Below are positions 6,966-12,506 of a stretch of 18,164 nt of DNA, piece by piece. A model generated the notes under the pieces. It made no database searches. It was not told the origin of the DNA and saw only the letters and a list, made by a program, of their open reading frames with translations. This DNA is from CAYILC01 sp964364145 (GTDB lineage Bacteria > Patescibacteriota > Microgenomatia > UBA1400 > UBA12028), in NCBI GenBank assembly GCA_964364145.1, contig CAYILC010000010.1:1-18164 (forward strand). The letters run 5' to 3'. The position numbers and the translations under genes are program-made. Within the stretch, counting starts at the first letter, position 1. Every line of letters begins with the position of its first letter.

Positions 6966-7487
6966 TTACCGTAATTGTCCTGATTCCAATATCATTTTTA
7001 ACCAAGGAACAAAACCATCTTGATTCTTTTGAATGTCTTCAAGTATTTTGCTTGGCAACTTCCAAGCGTAGTTAACAGCCTCATCAGGATTTAACATCAC
7101 CTCACCGTCATATTTCCCTACAAATACGTGATCGATTTCCCATTCGCTAAATGTATCATTGCACTTGACGTGATACTCAAATGTATAGAGAGGTTGGATT
7201 GTTGCTGTAGTAATACCCAACTCTTCTCGCAACCTTCTTAATGCGCACTCTTCACAAGACTCGCCAGGCCGAACATTTCCGCAACATGTATTTCCCCACT
7301 GCAAGGCACCAACAATCTTTTTTTTACTTCGTTGCTGAATCAGTAGCTCGCCATTTTTATTAAACAGAAACACAGACGAAGCGCGGTGCCTCTTCCCATC
7401 GCCTCGATGCGCCTCAACCTTATCCATCACCCCGATTTGGTGATCGTGTTCATCAACGAGCGTGACTTGATCAAGAACCGTTTGCAT
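6966..7487 (-). CDS. idi: type 1 isopentenyl-diphosphate delta-isomerase
   Basis: This 173-residue protein interconverts isopentenyl and dimethylallyl diphosphate. Motifs: LVDEHDHQIG (10-19), AHRGDGKRHRA (26-36, with metal-ligand histidines H27 and H34 at the same spacing as E. coli H25/H32), WGNTCCGNVRPGE (64-76, catalytic Cys69), the Nudix-type CALRRLREELG (81-91), and SEWEIDHVFVG (114-124, with E115 and the catalytic E117). Oddity: the third metal-binding His of the family (CGHP in E. coli) is Asn71 here (CGNV). It is first in the idi - Nudix-like - ipk - uppS run. No Shine-Dalgarno precedes the ATG. A leader element nine bases upstream is nearly identical to one before the zinc-ribbon gene. 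Confidence 0.93.
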   Translation of the reverse strand: MQTVLDQVTLVDEHDHQIGVMDKVEAHRGDGKRHRASSVFLFNKNGELLIQQRSKKKIVGALQWGNTCCGNVRPGESCEECALRRLREELGITTATIQPLYTFEYHVKCNDTFSEWEIDHVFVGKYDGEVMLNPDEAVNYAWKLPSKILEDIQKNQDGFVPWLKMILESGQLR

Positions 7488-7496
7488 GGCGCAGTG

Positions 7497-7527
7497 TTAG
7501 TCGCATATTTATATGAAAATCATGCAT
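7497..7527 (-). repeat. leader/promoter repeat, copy 1, before idi
   Basis: This 31-base element matches 26 of 31 positions with a second copy at 7853-7883. Both lie on the sense side of a minus-strand start codon, at 9 bases (idi) and 6 bases (zinc-ribbon gene). Read on the minus strand the shared core is GATTTTC, an A/T run (ATATAAAT here), then GCGACTAA. Copy 1 overlaps the last codon and stop of the zinc-ribbon gene. It probably holds the promoter and transcript 5' end for idi, perhaps with a regulator site. Confidence 0.6.
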
Positions 7528-7846
7528 CTTGTTGCGCAACTTCAGTAAGAACGGCAATGAAACCTCCAACCACCCTATGTTGTGCTAACTGTGCTTTTTT
7601 CTCGTCGAGTTGTTGTTTATTTTCCAGAGTCATTGGATGAAGTTCACCACCGCAATACGTACAACGATTTCTTGACCATAATGCTGATTCCACACAATTT
7701 GAACAAAACTTCAATGAGGGACGGTAATATTGTTCGCGAAGTCTCCACCATCTTGGGGCACTACCACCTTTGCTCGGGATTGTGCTTCTTGGGTTGCCGA
7801 ATTCATCAATAATATCTGCTATACCTTGAAACTCGAGGATCGACAT
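7520..7846 (-). CDS. small zinc-ribbon protein, function unknown
   Basis: This 108-residue protein has a four-cysteine zinc ribbon: CSNC (48-51) and CTYC followed by GGE (62-65), ten residues apart. The surroundings are basic and aromatic (PRWWRLREQYYRPSLKF, 31-47). The C-terminal third has a charged helix (NKQQLDEKKAQLAQH) and a hydrophobic stretch (VVGGFIAVLTEVA). No family is recognised. The ribbon suggests nucleic-acid or protein binding. It lies 32 bases upstream of idi on the same strand, and both genes carry a copy of the same leader repeat, so common control is likely. The start has no Shine-Dalgarno. Confidence 0.65.
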   Translation of the reverse strand: MSILEFQGIADIIDEFGNPRSTIPSKGGSAPRWWRLREQYYRPSLKFCSNCVESALWSRNRCTYCGGELHPMTLENKQQLDEKKAQLAQHRVVGGFIAVLTEVAQQDA

Positions 7847-7852
7847 GCCAAA

Positions 7853-7883
7853 TTAGTCGCGTATTTAAAAGAAAATCACGCAA
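7853..7883 (-). repeat. leader/promoter repeat, copy 2, before the zinc-ribbon gene
   Basis: This is the second copy of the 31-base element at 7497-7527, with five mismatches, six bases upstream of the zinc-ribbon start codon. On the minus strand a TTCACA hexamer stands 18 bases before TTTAAA inside the repeat, giving a plausible but weak sigma-70 promoter. The GCGACTAA end is identical in both copies. It lies back to back with the toxin-antitoxin promoter (7902-7930). Confidence 0.55.
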
Positions 7884-7901
7884 GTTTTGTGAATTACGCT
7901 G

Positions 7902-7930
7902 TTGACAACTCATTATCAAAACATTATAAT
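7902..7930 (+). promoter_or_regulatory. perfect consensus sigma-70 promoter of the toxin-antitoxin pair
   Basis: TTGACA (7902-7907), a 17-base spacer, and TATAAT (7925-7930) match the sigma-70 consensus exactly. The antitoxin ATG starts only 8 bases after the -10 box, so the transcript should begin at or within a base or two of the start codon. The -10 box sits in the palindrome ATTATAAT, a possible site for antitoxin autorepression. Confidence 0.85.
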
Positions 7931-7938
7931 TTCAATAT

Positions 7939-8226
7939 ATGAATACCGTTTTACAGATACCGCTCAGCGCTGATCTTCGGACAAAATCGCTTATTTCTGC
8001 TCGAGAAATGGGCTTTTCTTCTTTGCAAGAAGCTGTCAGAGTCTTCTTAACAAATCTGGCAAATCAAACGATGCATATTTCAATTCAACAGAAACCAACT
8101 ATTATCAAACTCTCTGAAAAAGCTGAAAAAAGATATGCCAGAATGAAAAAAGACTTTGAAAAAGGACGTCATGTCGGTGTTGCGCATAGCGTAGACGAAC
8201 TCATGCGAAAACTCCATGAGGGTTGA
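7939..8226 (+). CDS. DinJ/RelB-like antitoxin
   Basis: This 95-residue protein has an N-terminal ribbon-helix-helix pattern: VLQIPLSADLR (4-14) as the DNA-binding strand and first turn, then GFSSLQEAVRVFLTNLA (25-41), typical of DinJ/RelB antitoxins. The C-terminal half is charged and probably wraps the toxin (AEKRYARMKKDFEKG, 62-76). It overlaps the toxin gene by 11 bases, the usual antitoxin-first order. In this family the antitoxin, alone or with toxin, represses its own promoter. Exact subfamily is uncertain. Confidence 0.85.
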   Translation: MNTVLQIPLSADLRTKSLISAREMGFSSLQEAVRVFLTNLANQTMHISIQQKPTIIKLSEKAEKRYARMKKDFEKGRHVGVAHSVDELMRKLHEG

Positions 8227-8485
8227 GTTTCACCATAAATTCCAAAAACATTATCTTAAACGAGTCCTTCCATATCCTGATCTTGTTCAGAGATACAAAG
8301 AGCGTTTAGATCTTTTCATAAAAAATCCAGAGCATCCTTCTTTGCGTGACCACAAACTTGTTGGGAAGTTGGACTCTTATCGTTCGTTTTCTCTTACAGG
8401 TGATATGAGAATACTGTATGAATATGACAAAAAGAAAAAACTACTTTTGTTATATGATGTCGGCACTCATGCCCAAGTCTACTAA
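8216..8485 (+). CDS. RelE/YafQ-type mRNA interferase toxin
   Basis: This 89-residue protein has the RelE-superfamily pattern: an N-terminal strand and helix (VEFHHKFQKHYLKR, 3-16), ERLDLFIKNPEHPSLRDHKL (29-48), the core YRSFSLTGDMRILYEYD (55-71), and the C-terminal strand LLLLYDVGTHAQVY (76-89). The GTH near the end matches the GSH motif of YafQ-type toxins, whose His contributes to ribosome-dependent mRNA cleavage. His46, Arg56, Arg65 and His85 are candidate active-site residues. The start lies inside the last codons of the antitoxin gene, which fixes stoichiometric coupling. The toxin appears intact, so it is probably active. Confidence 0.87.
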   Translation: MRVEFHHKFQKHYLKRVLPYPDLVQRYKERLDLFIKNPEHPSLRDHKLVGKLDSYRSFSLTGDMRILYEYDKKKKLLLLYDVGTHAQVY

Positions 8486-8495
8486 TGATGCAGAA

Positions 8496-8810
8496 CTAAT
8501 TTTTCGTAGTCCCCCAAAACCTCACCAGCAAATACATCAGTAGCGCCTGATACATCCCAATCCCCACCGTAAACCACAGTGCAAGGAAAATCCAAAAGGT
8601 TGGGTACGGAATAATCGAGAACAACAACACTTCAAGCACTTTCCAGACAAATAACGAAATCAGCCACAGAAAAATCGGCGAAAAGACCATCCAAGCAAAC
8701 ACGCGCTCGCGAACCAACTGCCGCATGGTCTGGTACGGATGAATCAGCAAGCCCTGCGTAACCTCAAACATGCTGTACGCCATTGCCCAGGCGCTTCCTT
8801 TTATTGTCAT
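8496..8810 (-). CDS. small membrane protein downstream of the sigma-factor operon
   Basis: This 104-residue protein has two to three hydrophobic segments (about 38-66, possibly split, and 71-97). An amphipathic N-terminus contains GLLIHPYQTMRQLVRERVFAW, which recalls the start of Yip1-like membrane proteins (a Pro then a helix with basic residues before the first membrane span). That resemblance is weak and no family is assigned. Its ATG overlaps the stop of the upstream membrane-protein gene (ATGA, four bases), so the genes are translationally coupled. It converges on the toxin gene, ten bases from its stop. Confidence 0.7.
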   Translation of the reverse strand: MTIKGSAWAMAYSMFEVTQGLLIHPYQTMRQLVRERVFAWMVFSPIFLWLISLFVWKVLEVLLFSIIPYPTFWIFLALWFTVGIGMYQALLMYLLVRFWGTTKN

Positions 8811-9076
8811 AGCAATCGCCTTCCCAGTTCAAAAAAAAATGGGAACTTTACCAAAAAAATAGCAACGCTCACAAACCAGGAAGCGATCAACATTAATACA
8901 AATGCGTTCGTCCCAATCGCCGAGTTGACAGGCCCCATCCACCTCGGCATAACCGAGGTCTGTTCTAGCCTCCGTTGTTCACCTGCCATTCTTTGCAGTG
9001 CGGCAACAAATTGATCTTTCTCGCTGAGTTCTTTGTTTGTAGTATCACCGATAGAATTACTCGTTTTCTTGTTCAT
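8807..9076 (-). CDS. single-span membrane protein, candidate anti-sigma factor
   Basis: This 89-residue protein has a charged N-terminal region (1-48) with a helix (EKDQFVAALQRMAGEQRRLEQ without its last residue), and one strong membrane span (about 57-80). It overlaps the end of the sigma-factor gene by 20 bases and the next gene by four. ECF sigma genes are commonly followed by a membrane-bound anti-sigma factor with a cytoplasmic N-terminus, and the size, topology and position fit. No zinc-binding HxxxCxxC motif or other anti-sigma signature is present, so the role is inferred from context only. Confidence 0.65.
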   Translation of the reverse strand: MNKKTSNSIGDTTNKELSEKDQFVAALQRMAGEQRRLEQTSVMPRWMGPVNSAIGTNAFVLMLIASWFVSVAIFLVKFPFFFELGRRLL

Positions 9077-9593
9077 AGATCACCGCAAACAGCTTTCTTG
9101 CGCGAAACAGCGCTGCCTCCACACTTTTAAAACTTTTCTTCATCTTCTTTGCAATAGTTGCCACGGAAAAGCCATCAACATACTTTTGCAATAACAACTC
9201 TCGATCATATGCCGAGAGTTTCTGTAGCGTTTGTCGCACAACCAAGGCAACATCATGCATGTCATGAAGTTGTTCCGGCAGTACCGCGTCGGCAAATGGA
9301 ATCATCTGTAACACACGTTTGGCATACTTTTTCCGAAAATAATCGGCTATTTCGTGCCGAGCTATCGAGCACATCCATGTCCACAATGAAGAGTTTTGCT
9401 TAAACAATGGCAAAGACTCTAAGCAGGATAAAAAAGTATTTTGGCAAAGTTCTTGCGCATCAGGTTTTAGACTTACTTTTGTCAAGATAAATCGAAGCAA
9501 CGGCTTTTCAAATGTCTTATACCACTTCAACACCGCGCGCTCATCTCCTTCGCGAAGCTTTTGTATATCGAGATCGTTTGCATTAAGTTGCAT
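9057..9593 (-). CDS. ECF-type RNA polymerase sigma factor
   Basis: From ATG 9593 the product has 178 residues. Region 2 spans about 15-90: AQELCQNTFLSCLESLPLF (46-64) corresponds to the DAEDLVQETFLRAW motif, then LWTWMCSIARHEIADYFRKK (70-89). Region 4 spans about 118-172: KLSAYDRELLLQKYVDGFS (125-143) and the helix-turn-helix IAKKMKKSFKSVEAALFRAR (147-166). Length and the lack of regions 1 and 3 fit the ECF group. The start is chosen because a perfect TATAAT lies six bases before this ATG on the minus strand. The longer reading frame (to 9680) would place the promoter inside the gene and add residues unlike the family. It is divergent from pilN and followed by overlapping membrane-protein genes. 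Confidence 0.88.
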   Translation of the reverse strand: MQLNANDLDIQKLREGDERAVLKWYKTFEKPLLRFILTKVSLKPDAQELCQNTFLSCLESLPLFKQNSSLWTWMCSIARHEIADYFRKKYAKRVLQMIPFADAVLPEQLHDMHDVALVVRQTLQKLSAYDRELLLQKYVDGFSVATIAKKMKKSFKSVEAALFRARKLFAVIYEQENE

Positions 9594-9599
9594 GTGTGC

Positions 9600-9605
9600 A
9601 TTATA
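9600..9605 (-). promoter_or_regulatory. -10 box of the sigma-factor gene
   Basis: ATTATA on the plus strand reads TATAAT on the minus strand, exactly six bases before the sigma-factor ATG (9593). Transcription from here should start at the ATG, giving a leaderless mRNA. No good -35 hexamer stands at 16-18 bases. It lies 39 bases from the divergent pilN -10 box. Confidence 0.6.
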
Positions 9606-9641
9606 TCGCAATTGTTGGTTCCGGTAGGTTCTAGAGTTGCA

Positions 9642-9650
9642 TGTTATGAT
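9642..9650 (+). promoter_or_regulatory. pilN: extended -10 promoter of pilN
   Basis: TGTTATGAT (9642-9650) is an extended -10 element (TG, one base, TATGAT) ending six bases before the pilN ATG at 9657. No -35 box is evident, as is usual for extended -10 promoters. The spacing predicts a leaderless transcript. Confidence 0.6.
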
Positions 9651-9656
9651 GAAACC

Positions 9657-10229
9657 ATGCGCTCTGCCCGGCCCAACCATCTCTCTATCAACTTATTGCC
9701 TCAAGATCCGTTCTATGAAACGCCAATTGGTCGTATTATGGCATGGACATCAACTGTTGGTCGGTATCTTGTTATTTTTACTGAACTTGTGGTGATTATC
9801 AGCTTTGCTTCGCGCTTTAAGCTTGATCGCGATCTCACAGATCTTAACTCCGAGATTCTGCAAAAGTCACAAATTGTGGATTCATATGGTGAGCTAGAGA
9901 ATAATGTTCGTGTTACTCAGATAAAAACAGGATATGTAGCACAACAAAAAAACGGATATAACTCTATTGATGTGCTCGATACCGTTACGCAAAGTCTTCC
10001 AAATGACGTTGTGCTAACAATCTTGCAAGTGTTTTCTCAGGAAATTCAGGTAACCGGAACCGCGCTTACGCCAGAGGCTCTTGCACAGATGGTGCGCAAT
10101 CTTCAAGCCCAACCGACTATCGCTTCTCTTTTTGTCGACCAAATCAAAAGTAGTAGTCAGGGTGGAGTTGGATTTGAGTTTGTTCTTCATATGCAGTTGA
10201 TACAAAAACCAGGAACAGCAGGAAAATGA
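9657..10229 (+). CDS. pilN: PilN-like type IV pilus assembly protein
   Basis: From ATG 9657 the product has 190 residues. It starts with the short cytoplasmic motif INLLPQDPF (11-19), which in PilN binds PilM. One membrane helix follows (33-51), then a coiled coil (about 57-95) and a ferredoxin-like C-terminal domain (DVVLTILQVFSQEIQVTGTA to FVLHMQL, 117-181). This is the complete PilN architecture (inner-membrane alignment subcomplex of type IV pili and type II secretion). An in-frame ATG at 9561 would run through the divergent sigma gene and its promoter and was rejected. pilO follows 12 bases downstream. No pilM is in the window. Confidence 0.85.
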   Translation: MRSARPNHLSINLLPQDPFYETPIGRIMAWTSTVGRYLVIFTELVVIISFASRFKLDRDLTDLNSEILQKSQIVDSYGELENNVRVTQIKTGYVAQQKNGYNSIDVLDTVTQSLPNDVVLTILQVFSQEIQVTGTALTPEALAQMVRNLQAQPTIASLFVDQIKSSSQGGVGFEFVLHMQLIQKPGTAGK

Positions 10230-10241
10230 CAATATAACACT

Positions 10242-10913
10242 ATGAAGAAAATATCGTTTGCATCATCAGAAGTACTACGCGAGCGCACAATGCGTGAACT
10301 TCAACAGTTCTATCAGAAACCTATCGCAAAAGTTTCGGTTGAGCTGTTGGCAACCCTTATTGTAGTCATCGTTTTGGCATTTTTTGCGATTCGGCCAACA
10401 CTGCTTACCATGTCGCAACTTCTCAAAGATATTGACGACCGAAAAAAAACAGGCGATAGTCTTAGTAAAAAAATTGCAACTCTTTCCACATTAAGTGCAG
10501 AATATCCAACAATGAGACGTGAAGTCTCTCTACTCGATGTTGCTATTCCTAACACACCAAACTTTGATGGGTTCATGCGTCGATTAGAGAAAATCGCTGC
10601 GAACAACAATCTTATTATTGAGTCCATCCAAGCAACACAGTTGCCAAAAGAGACCGCAACAAATATTGGTGCAGATACTGCATTCCAAATCACGAGTTTT
10701 TCGATCTCGATCAATTTTAAGGGAGAGTATGCAAAAGTACGAAACACCTTAAACGAGCTTATGACGATGGATCGATATGCGACACTCAACTCGCTTACGT
10801 TCAACGCTAAACGTGATGAACTAGAAAAAACGAATGTTTTGCGTACCACTGCAAATTTGCGCGTCGTGTATTATGGCACTCCTCCACCGGTACCAAAGAA
10901 AGATGGAACATAA
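10242..10913 (+). CDS. pilO: PilO-like type IV pilus assembly protein
   Basis: This 223-residue protein has a short cytoplasmic N-terminus, one membrane helix (31-52), a coiled coil (55-98), and a C-terminal ferredoxin-like domain with the PilO signature LLDVAIPNTPNFDGFMRRLE (97-116). This is followed by NNNLIIESIQ (121-130) and FSISINFKGEYAKVRNTLNE (153-172). PilO pairs with PilN in the periplasmic or extracytoplasmic ring of the pilus machine. The last base of its stop codon is the first base of the next gene's ATG (TAATG). It ends in a Pro/Lys-rich tail (PPPVPKKDGT). Confidence 0.85.
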   Translation: MKKISFASSEVLRERTMRELQQFYQKPIAKVSVELLATLIVVIVLAFFAIRPTLLTMSQLLKDIDDRKKTGDSLSKKIATLSTLSAEYPTMRREVSLLDVAIPNTPNFDGFMRRLEKIAANNNLIIESIQATQLPKETATNIGADTAFQITSFSISINFKGEYAKVRNTLNELMTMDRYATLNSLTFNAKRDELEKTNVLRTTANLRVVYYGTPPPVPKKDGT

Positions 10914-11338
10914 TGGCCTCTACACACACAGACCAACCAGCAATTCGCACACTTTTGAGAAGAAAAATGGCCTTGGTTCTTATTGTGTTTACTCTCACAT
11001 GCATTATTGTCTGGATCGGACTAAGCCTGTACTTTTCATTCAAGAAAACAAGTCTTCCTCTAAATGTTCAGAAACAATTACAACCGTTAAGCCCGGTATT
11101 GGATGTTGAAACGCTAAAAAGCTTAAACAGCCGCAGAGTCTACACTCAAGAGGAGCTTGCCGCATTTGAGGTAGTCCGGGAAGTGACCGAAGATCAAAGC
11201 GGAAACAAAATACCGGGTTCTACGACAACGTTGGCAACTCCCACCCCAACACCAGTGGCGCCATCGGCAACAGCAACGGCAAGTGCAACACCAAATCCCT
11301 CGCCTTCACCATCGTCAACCCCAACGATTGTCCCTTAG
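10913..11338 (+). CDS. bitopic membrane protein with Thr/Ser/Pro-rich tail, in pilP position
   Basis: This 141-residue protein has a basic N-terminus (1-18), one membrane helix (19-42), a short globular segment (46-92, LDVETLKSLNSRRVYTQEELAAFE), and a low-complexity tail of Thr, Ser, Pro and Ala (103-141), probably extracytoplasmic. It is coupled to pilO by TAATG. Its location after pilN-pilO corresponds to pilP in classical pilus operons, but it is not a lipoprotein and shows no PilP HQ-type domain. I do not assign that function. The tail could span or bind the wall and may be glycosylated; that is inference. Confidence 0.72.
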   Translation: MASTHTDQPAIRTLLRRKMALVLIVFTLTCIIVWIGLSLYFSFKKTSLPLNVQKQLQPLSPVLDVETLKSLNSRRVYTQEELAAFEVVREVTEDQSGNKIPGSTTTLATPTPTPVAPSATATASATPNPSPSPSSTPTIVP

Positions 11339-11352
11339 AGGCTCTGATCTTG

Positions 11353-11361
11353 TGATACAAT
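11353..11361 (+). promoter_or_regulatory. extended -10 promoter before the pilin series
   Basis: TGATACAAT (11353-11361) is an extended -10 element (TG, A, TACAAT) ending nine bases before the ATG at 11371. The predicted transcript has a leader of at most about three bases. It lies in the short gap after the bitopic-protein gene and could drive the pilin series separately from pilN-pilO. Confidence 0.55.
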
Positions 11362-11370
11362 AAACCCGCT

Positions 11371-11703
11371 ATGTCCCAGATGCTTTTAGCCCAAGTTATT
11401 CTTAAAGACGCGTACATATTGAATGGAACAAAAAAAGTTGGTGATGTTTTTGCTACTCCCGCCGATTTTTTCACAAAACTCATCCTTCCCAACATGTACA
11501 TCTTTGCAGGATTTATTTTCCTTGCATTAGTGATTGGTGGTGGATTTTTGGTAGTTTCATCTGGTGGTGACACGAAAGCAACGGAAAAAGGAATGCAAAC
11601 GGTGAAAACTGCTATTGCTGGGCTGTTGATTATTTTCGCTGCATATTGGATCATTCAGGTAGTGGAGATTGTTATTGGGCAACCAATTTTGAAGGGTCAA
11701 TAA
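11371..11703 (+). CDS. T4SS_pilin-like protein, short N-terminus
   Basis: This 110-residue protein starts MSQMLLAQ, then has a polar segment (9-33), helix 1 (about 42-63), the family loop SSGGDTKATEKG (63-74), and helix 2 (about 80-103), ending PILKGQ. Family members are VirB2/TrbC-like pilins, thought to form extracellular filaments or membrane assemblies in Patescibacteria. It lacks a full signal peptide but has the Leu-Leu-Ala-Gln N-terminus seen in its neighbours. The stop overlaps the start of the next pilin gene by one base. Confidence 0.82.
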   Translation: MSQMLLAQVILKDAYILNGTKKVGDVFATPADFFTKLILPNMYIFAGFIFLALVIGGGFLVVSSGGDTKATEKGMQTVKTAIAGLLIIFAAYWIIQVVEIVIGQPILKGQ

Positions 11704-12113
11704 TGTTTACGCTCATGTCTACGCTTCTTGCAGAAACCAGTACATTTTTTGGGACAATCGAGCCGCCTCCTGCTATAAAGGATGCATACGCAGAAAGCGG
11801 TGGTCTTATTGTGTTTGGCTCGAATATGTTAAAGTTCGCGGTGATCATTGGTGGGTTGATTGCACTTTTTAACGTTGTTATGGCTGGTTACATCTACCTC
11901 ACTTCTGCGGGTGATACAAAAGCGAATGAAAAAGTCATGGGAAAGTTGACCTCAAGTCTGTGGGGTATTTCGCTGATGATTCTCGCCCCGGCAATTATGG
12001 CAATTATGGGATTTCTCCTGTTTAAAAACTCAACATATTTTTTGAGTCCACAGTTAGTGGGGCCGGGAACCACGAATGGAACAGAGGGAGGCAGTGGAAC
12101 TCCGAAGATATAA
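11703..12113 (+). CDS. T4SS_pilin-like protein with C-terminal polar extension
   Basis: The start at 11703 overlaps the previous stop (TAATG) and has AAGGG six bases upstream, giving 136 residues. The N-terminus MFTLMSTLLAETS holds a variant (LLAE) of the short leader motif. Helix 1 is about 43-67, the loop is TSAGDTKANEKV (67-78), and helix 2 is about 84-107. A Gly/Thr/Ser-rich tail (118-136) follows and is probably exposed. A longer frame from 11646 lies inside the upstream pilin and was rejected. The ATG at 11715 (MSTLLAE) is a possible alternative start that aligns better with MLTLLAQ of the paralogues. Confidence 0.8.
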   Translation: MFTLMSTLLAETSTFFGTIEPPPAIKDAYAESGGLIVFGSNMLKFAVIIGGLIALFNVVMAGYIYLTSAGDTKANEKVMGKLTSSLWGISLMILAPAIMAIMGFLLFKNSTYFLSPQLVGPGTTNGTEGGSGTPKI

Positions 12114-12114
12114 T
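12109..12114 (+). promoter_or_regulatory. possible -10 box overlapping the end of the previous pilin gene
   Basis: TATAAT at 12109-12114 ends eight bases before the ATG at 12123 and contains the stop codon of the upstream gene. There is no -35 match or TG extension, so this may be chance in a ...ATA-TAA-T context. The spacing nevertheless matches the other start-proximal -10 boxes in the window. Confidence 0.35.
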
Positions 12115-12122
12115 ATACCCAT

Positions 12123-12506
12123 ATGAACACACTCAAACTTCTAGCACAAAATCCTCTCGAAGGAACTTTTCAAGGGCCAAGTACATTATTTGCACCCACT
12201 GGAACTGGAGCCTCTGCGGGCGGAACACCACTCGAAACATTTCTCTCAATATTTCTGGGCTTCTTCACCATTGTTGGCGGACTTATGTTTCTCCTGTATT
12301 TTGTATTTGCCGCACTTGCCTGGCTTTCCGCAGGTGGAGAAAAAGGAAAAGTGGAGAGTGCAAAAACACAAATGACCAACGCCGCGCTTGGACTTGTTGT
12401 ACTTATTATGGCACAGTTCATTATTGGTATTGTCAGCAGTGTCCTTGGTTTGAAAATTCTCAATCCCGTTGAAGCGTTGGGCGGTCTTTGGGGGGATACA
12501 CCATGA
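12123..12506 (+). CDS. T4SS_pilin-like protein, short N-terminus
   Basis: This 127-residue protein starts MNTLKLLAQN, followed by a Gly/Pro/Thr-rich polar segment (11-37). Helix 1 is about 42-68, the loop is LSAGGEKGKVESAK (68-81, with Glu in place of the usual Asp), and helix 2 is about 87-110. The C-terminus is KILNPVEALGGLWGDTP. The stop TGA overlaps the next gene's ATG (ATGA). It is closest to the following two pilins in its GG(D/E)KGK(V/I)E loop. Confidence 0.82.
   Translation: MNTLKLLAQNPLEGTFQGPSTLFAPTGTGASAGGTPLETFLSIFLGFFTIVGGLMFLLYFVFAALAWLSAGGEKGKVESAKTQMTNAALGLVVLIMAQFIIGIVSSVLGLKILNPVEALGGLWGDTP

Noticed and set aside
9561..9656. Upstream extension of the pilN reading frame to an ATG at 9561
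   Set aside because: It would cover the divergent sigma-gene start and both -10 boxes, adds residues unlike PilN, and the family motif INLLP begins shortly after the ATG at 9657.
9594..9680. Upstream extension of the sigma-factor frame to 9680
   Set aside because: A TATAAT box lies six bases before the internal ATG at 9593, and the added residues are not part of the ECF sigma fold.
10313..10849. 178-codon antisense frame over pilO
   Set aside because: It lies opposite a clear PilO gene, has no recognisable domain, and its composition is typical of antisense translation.
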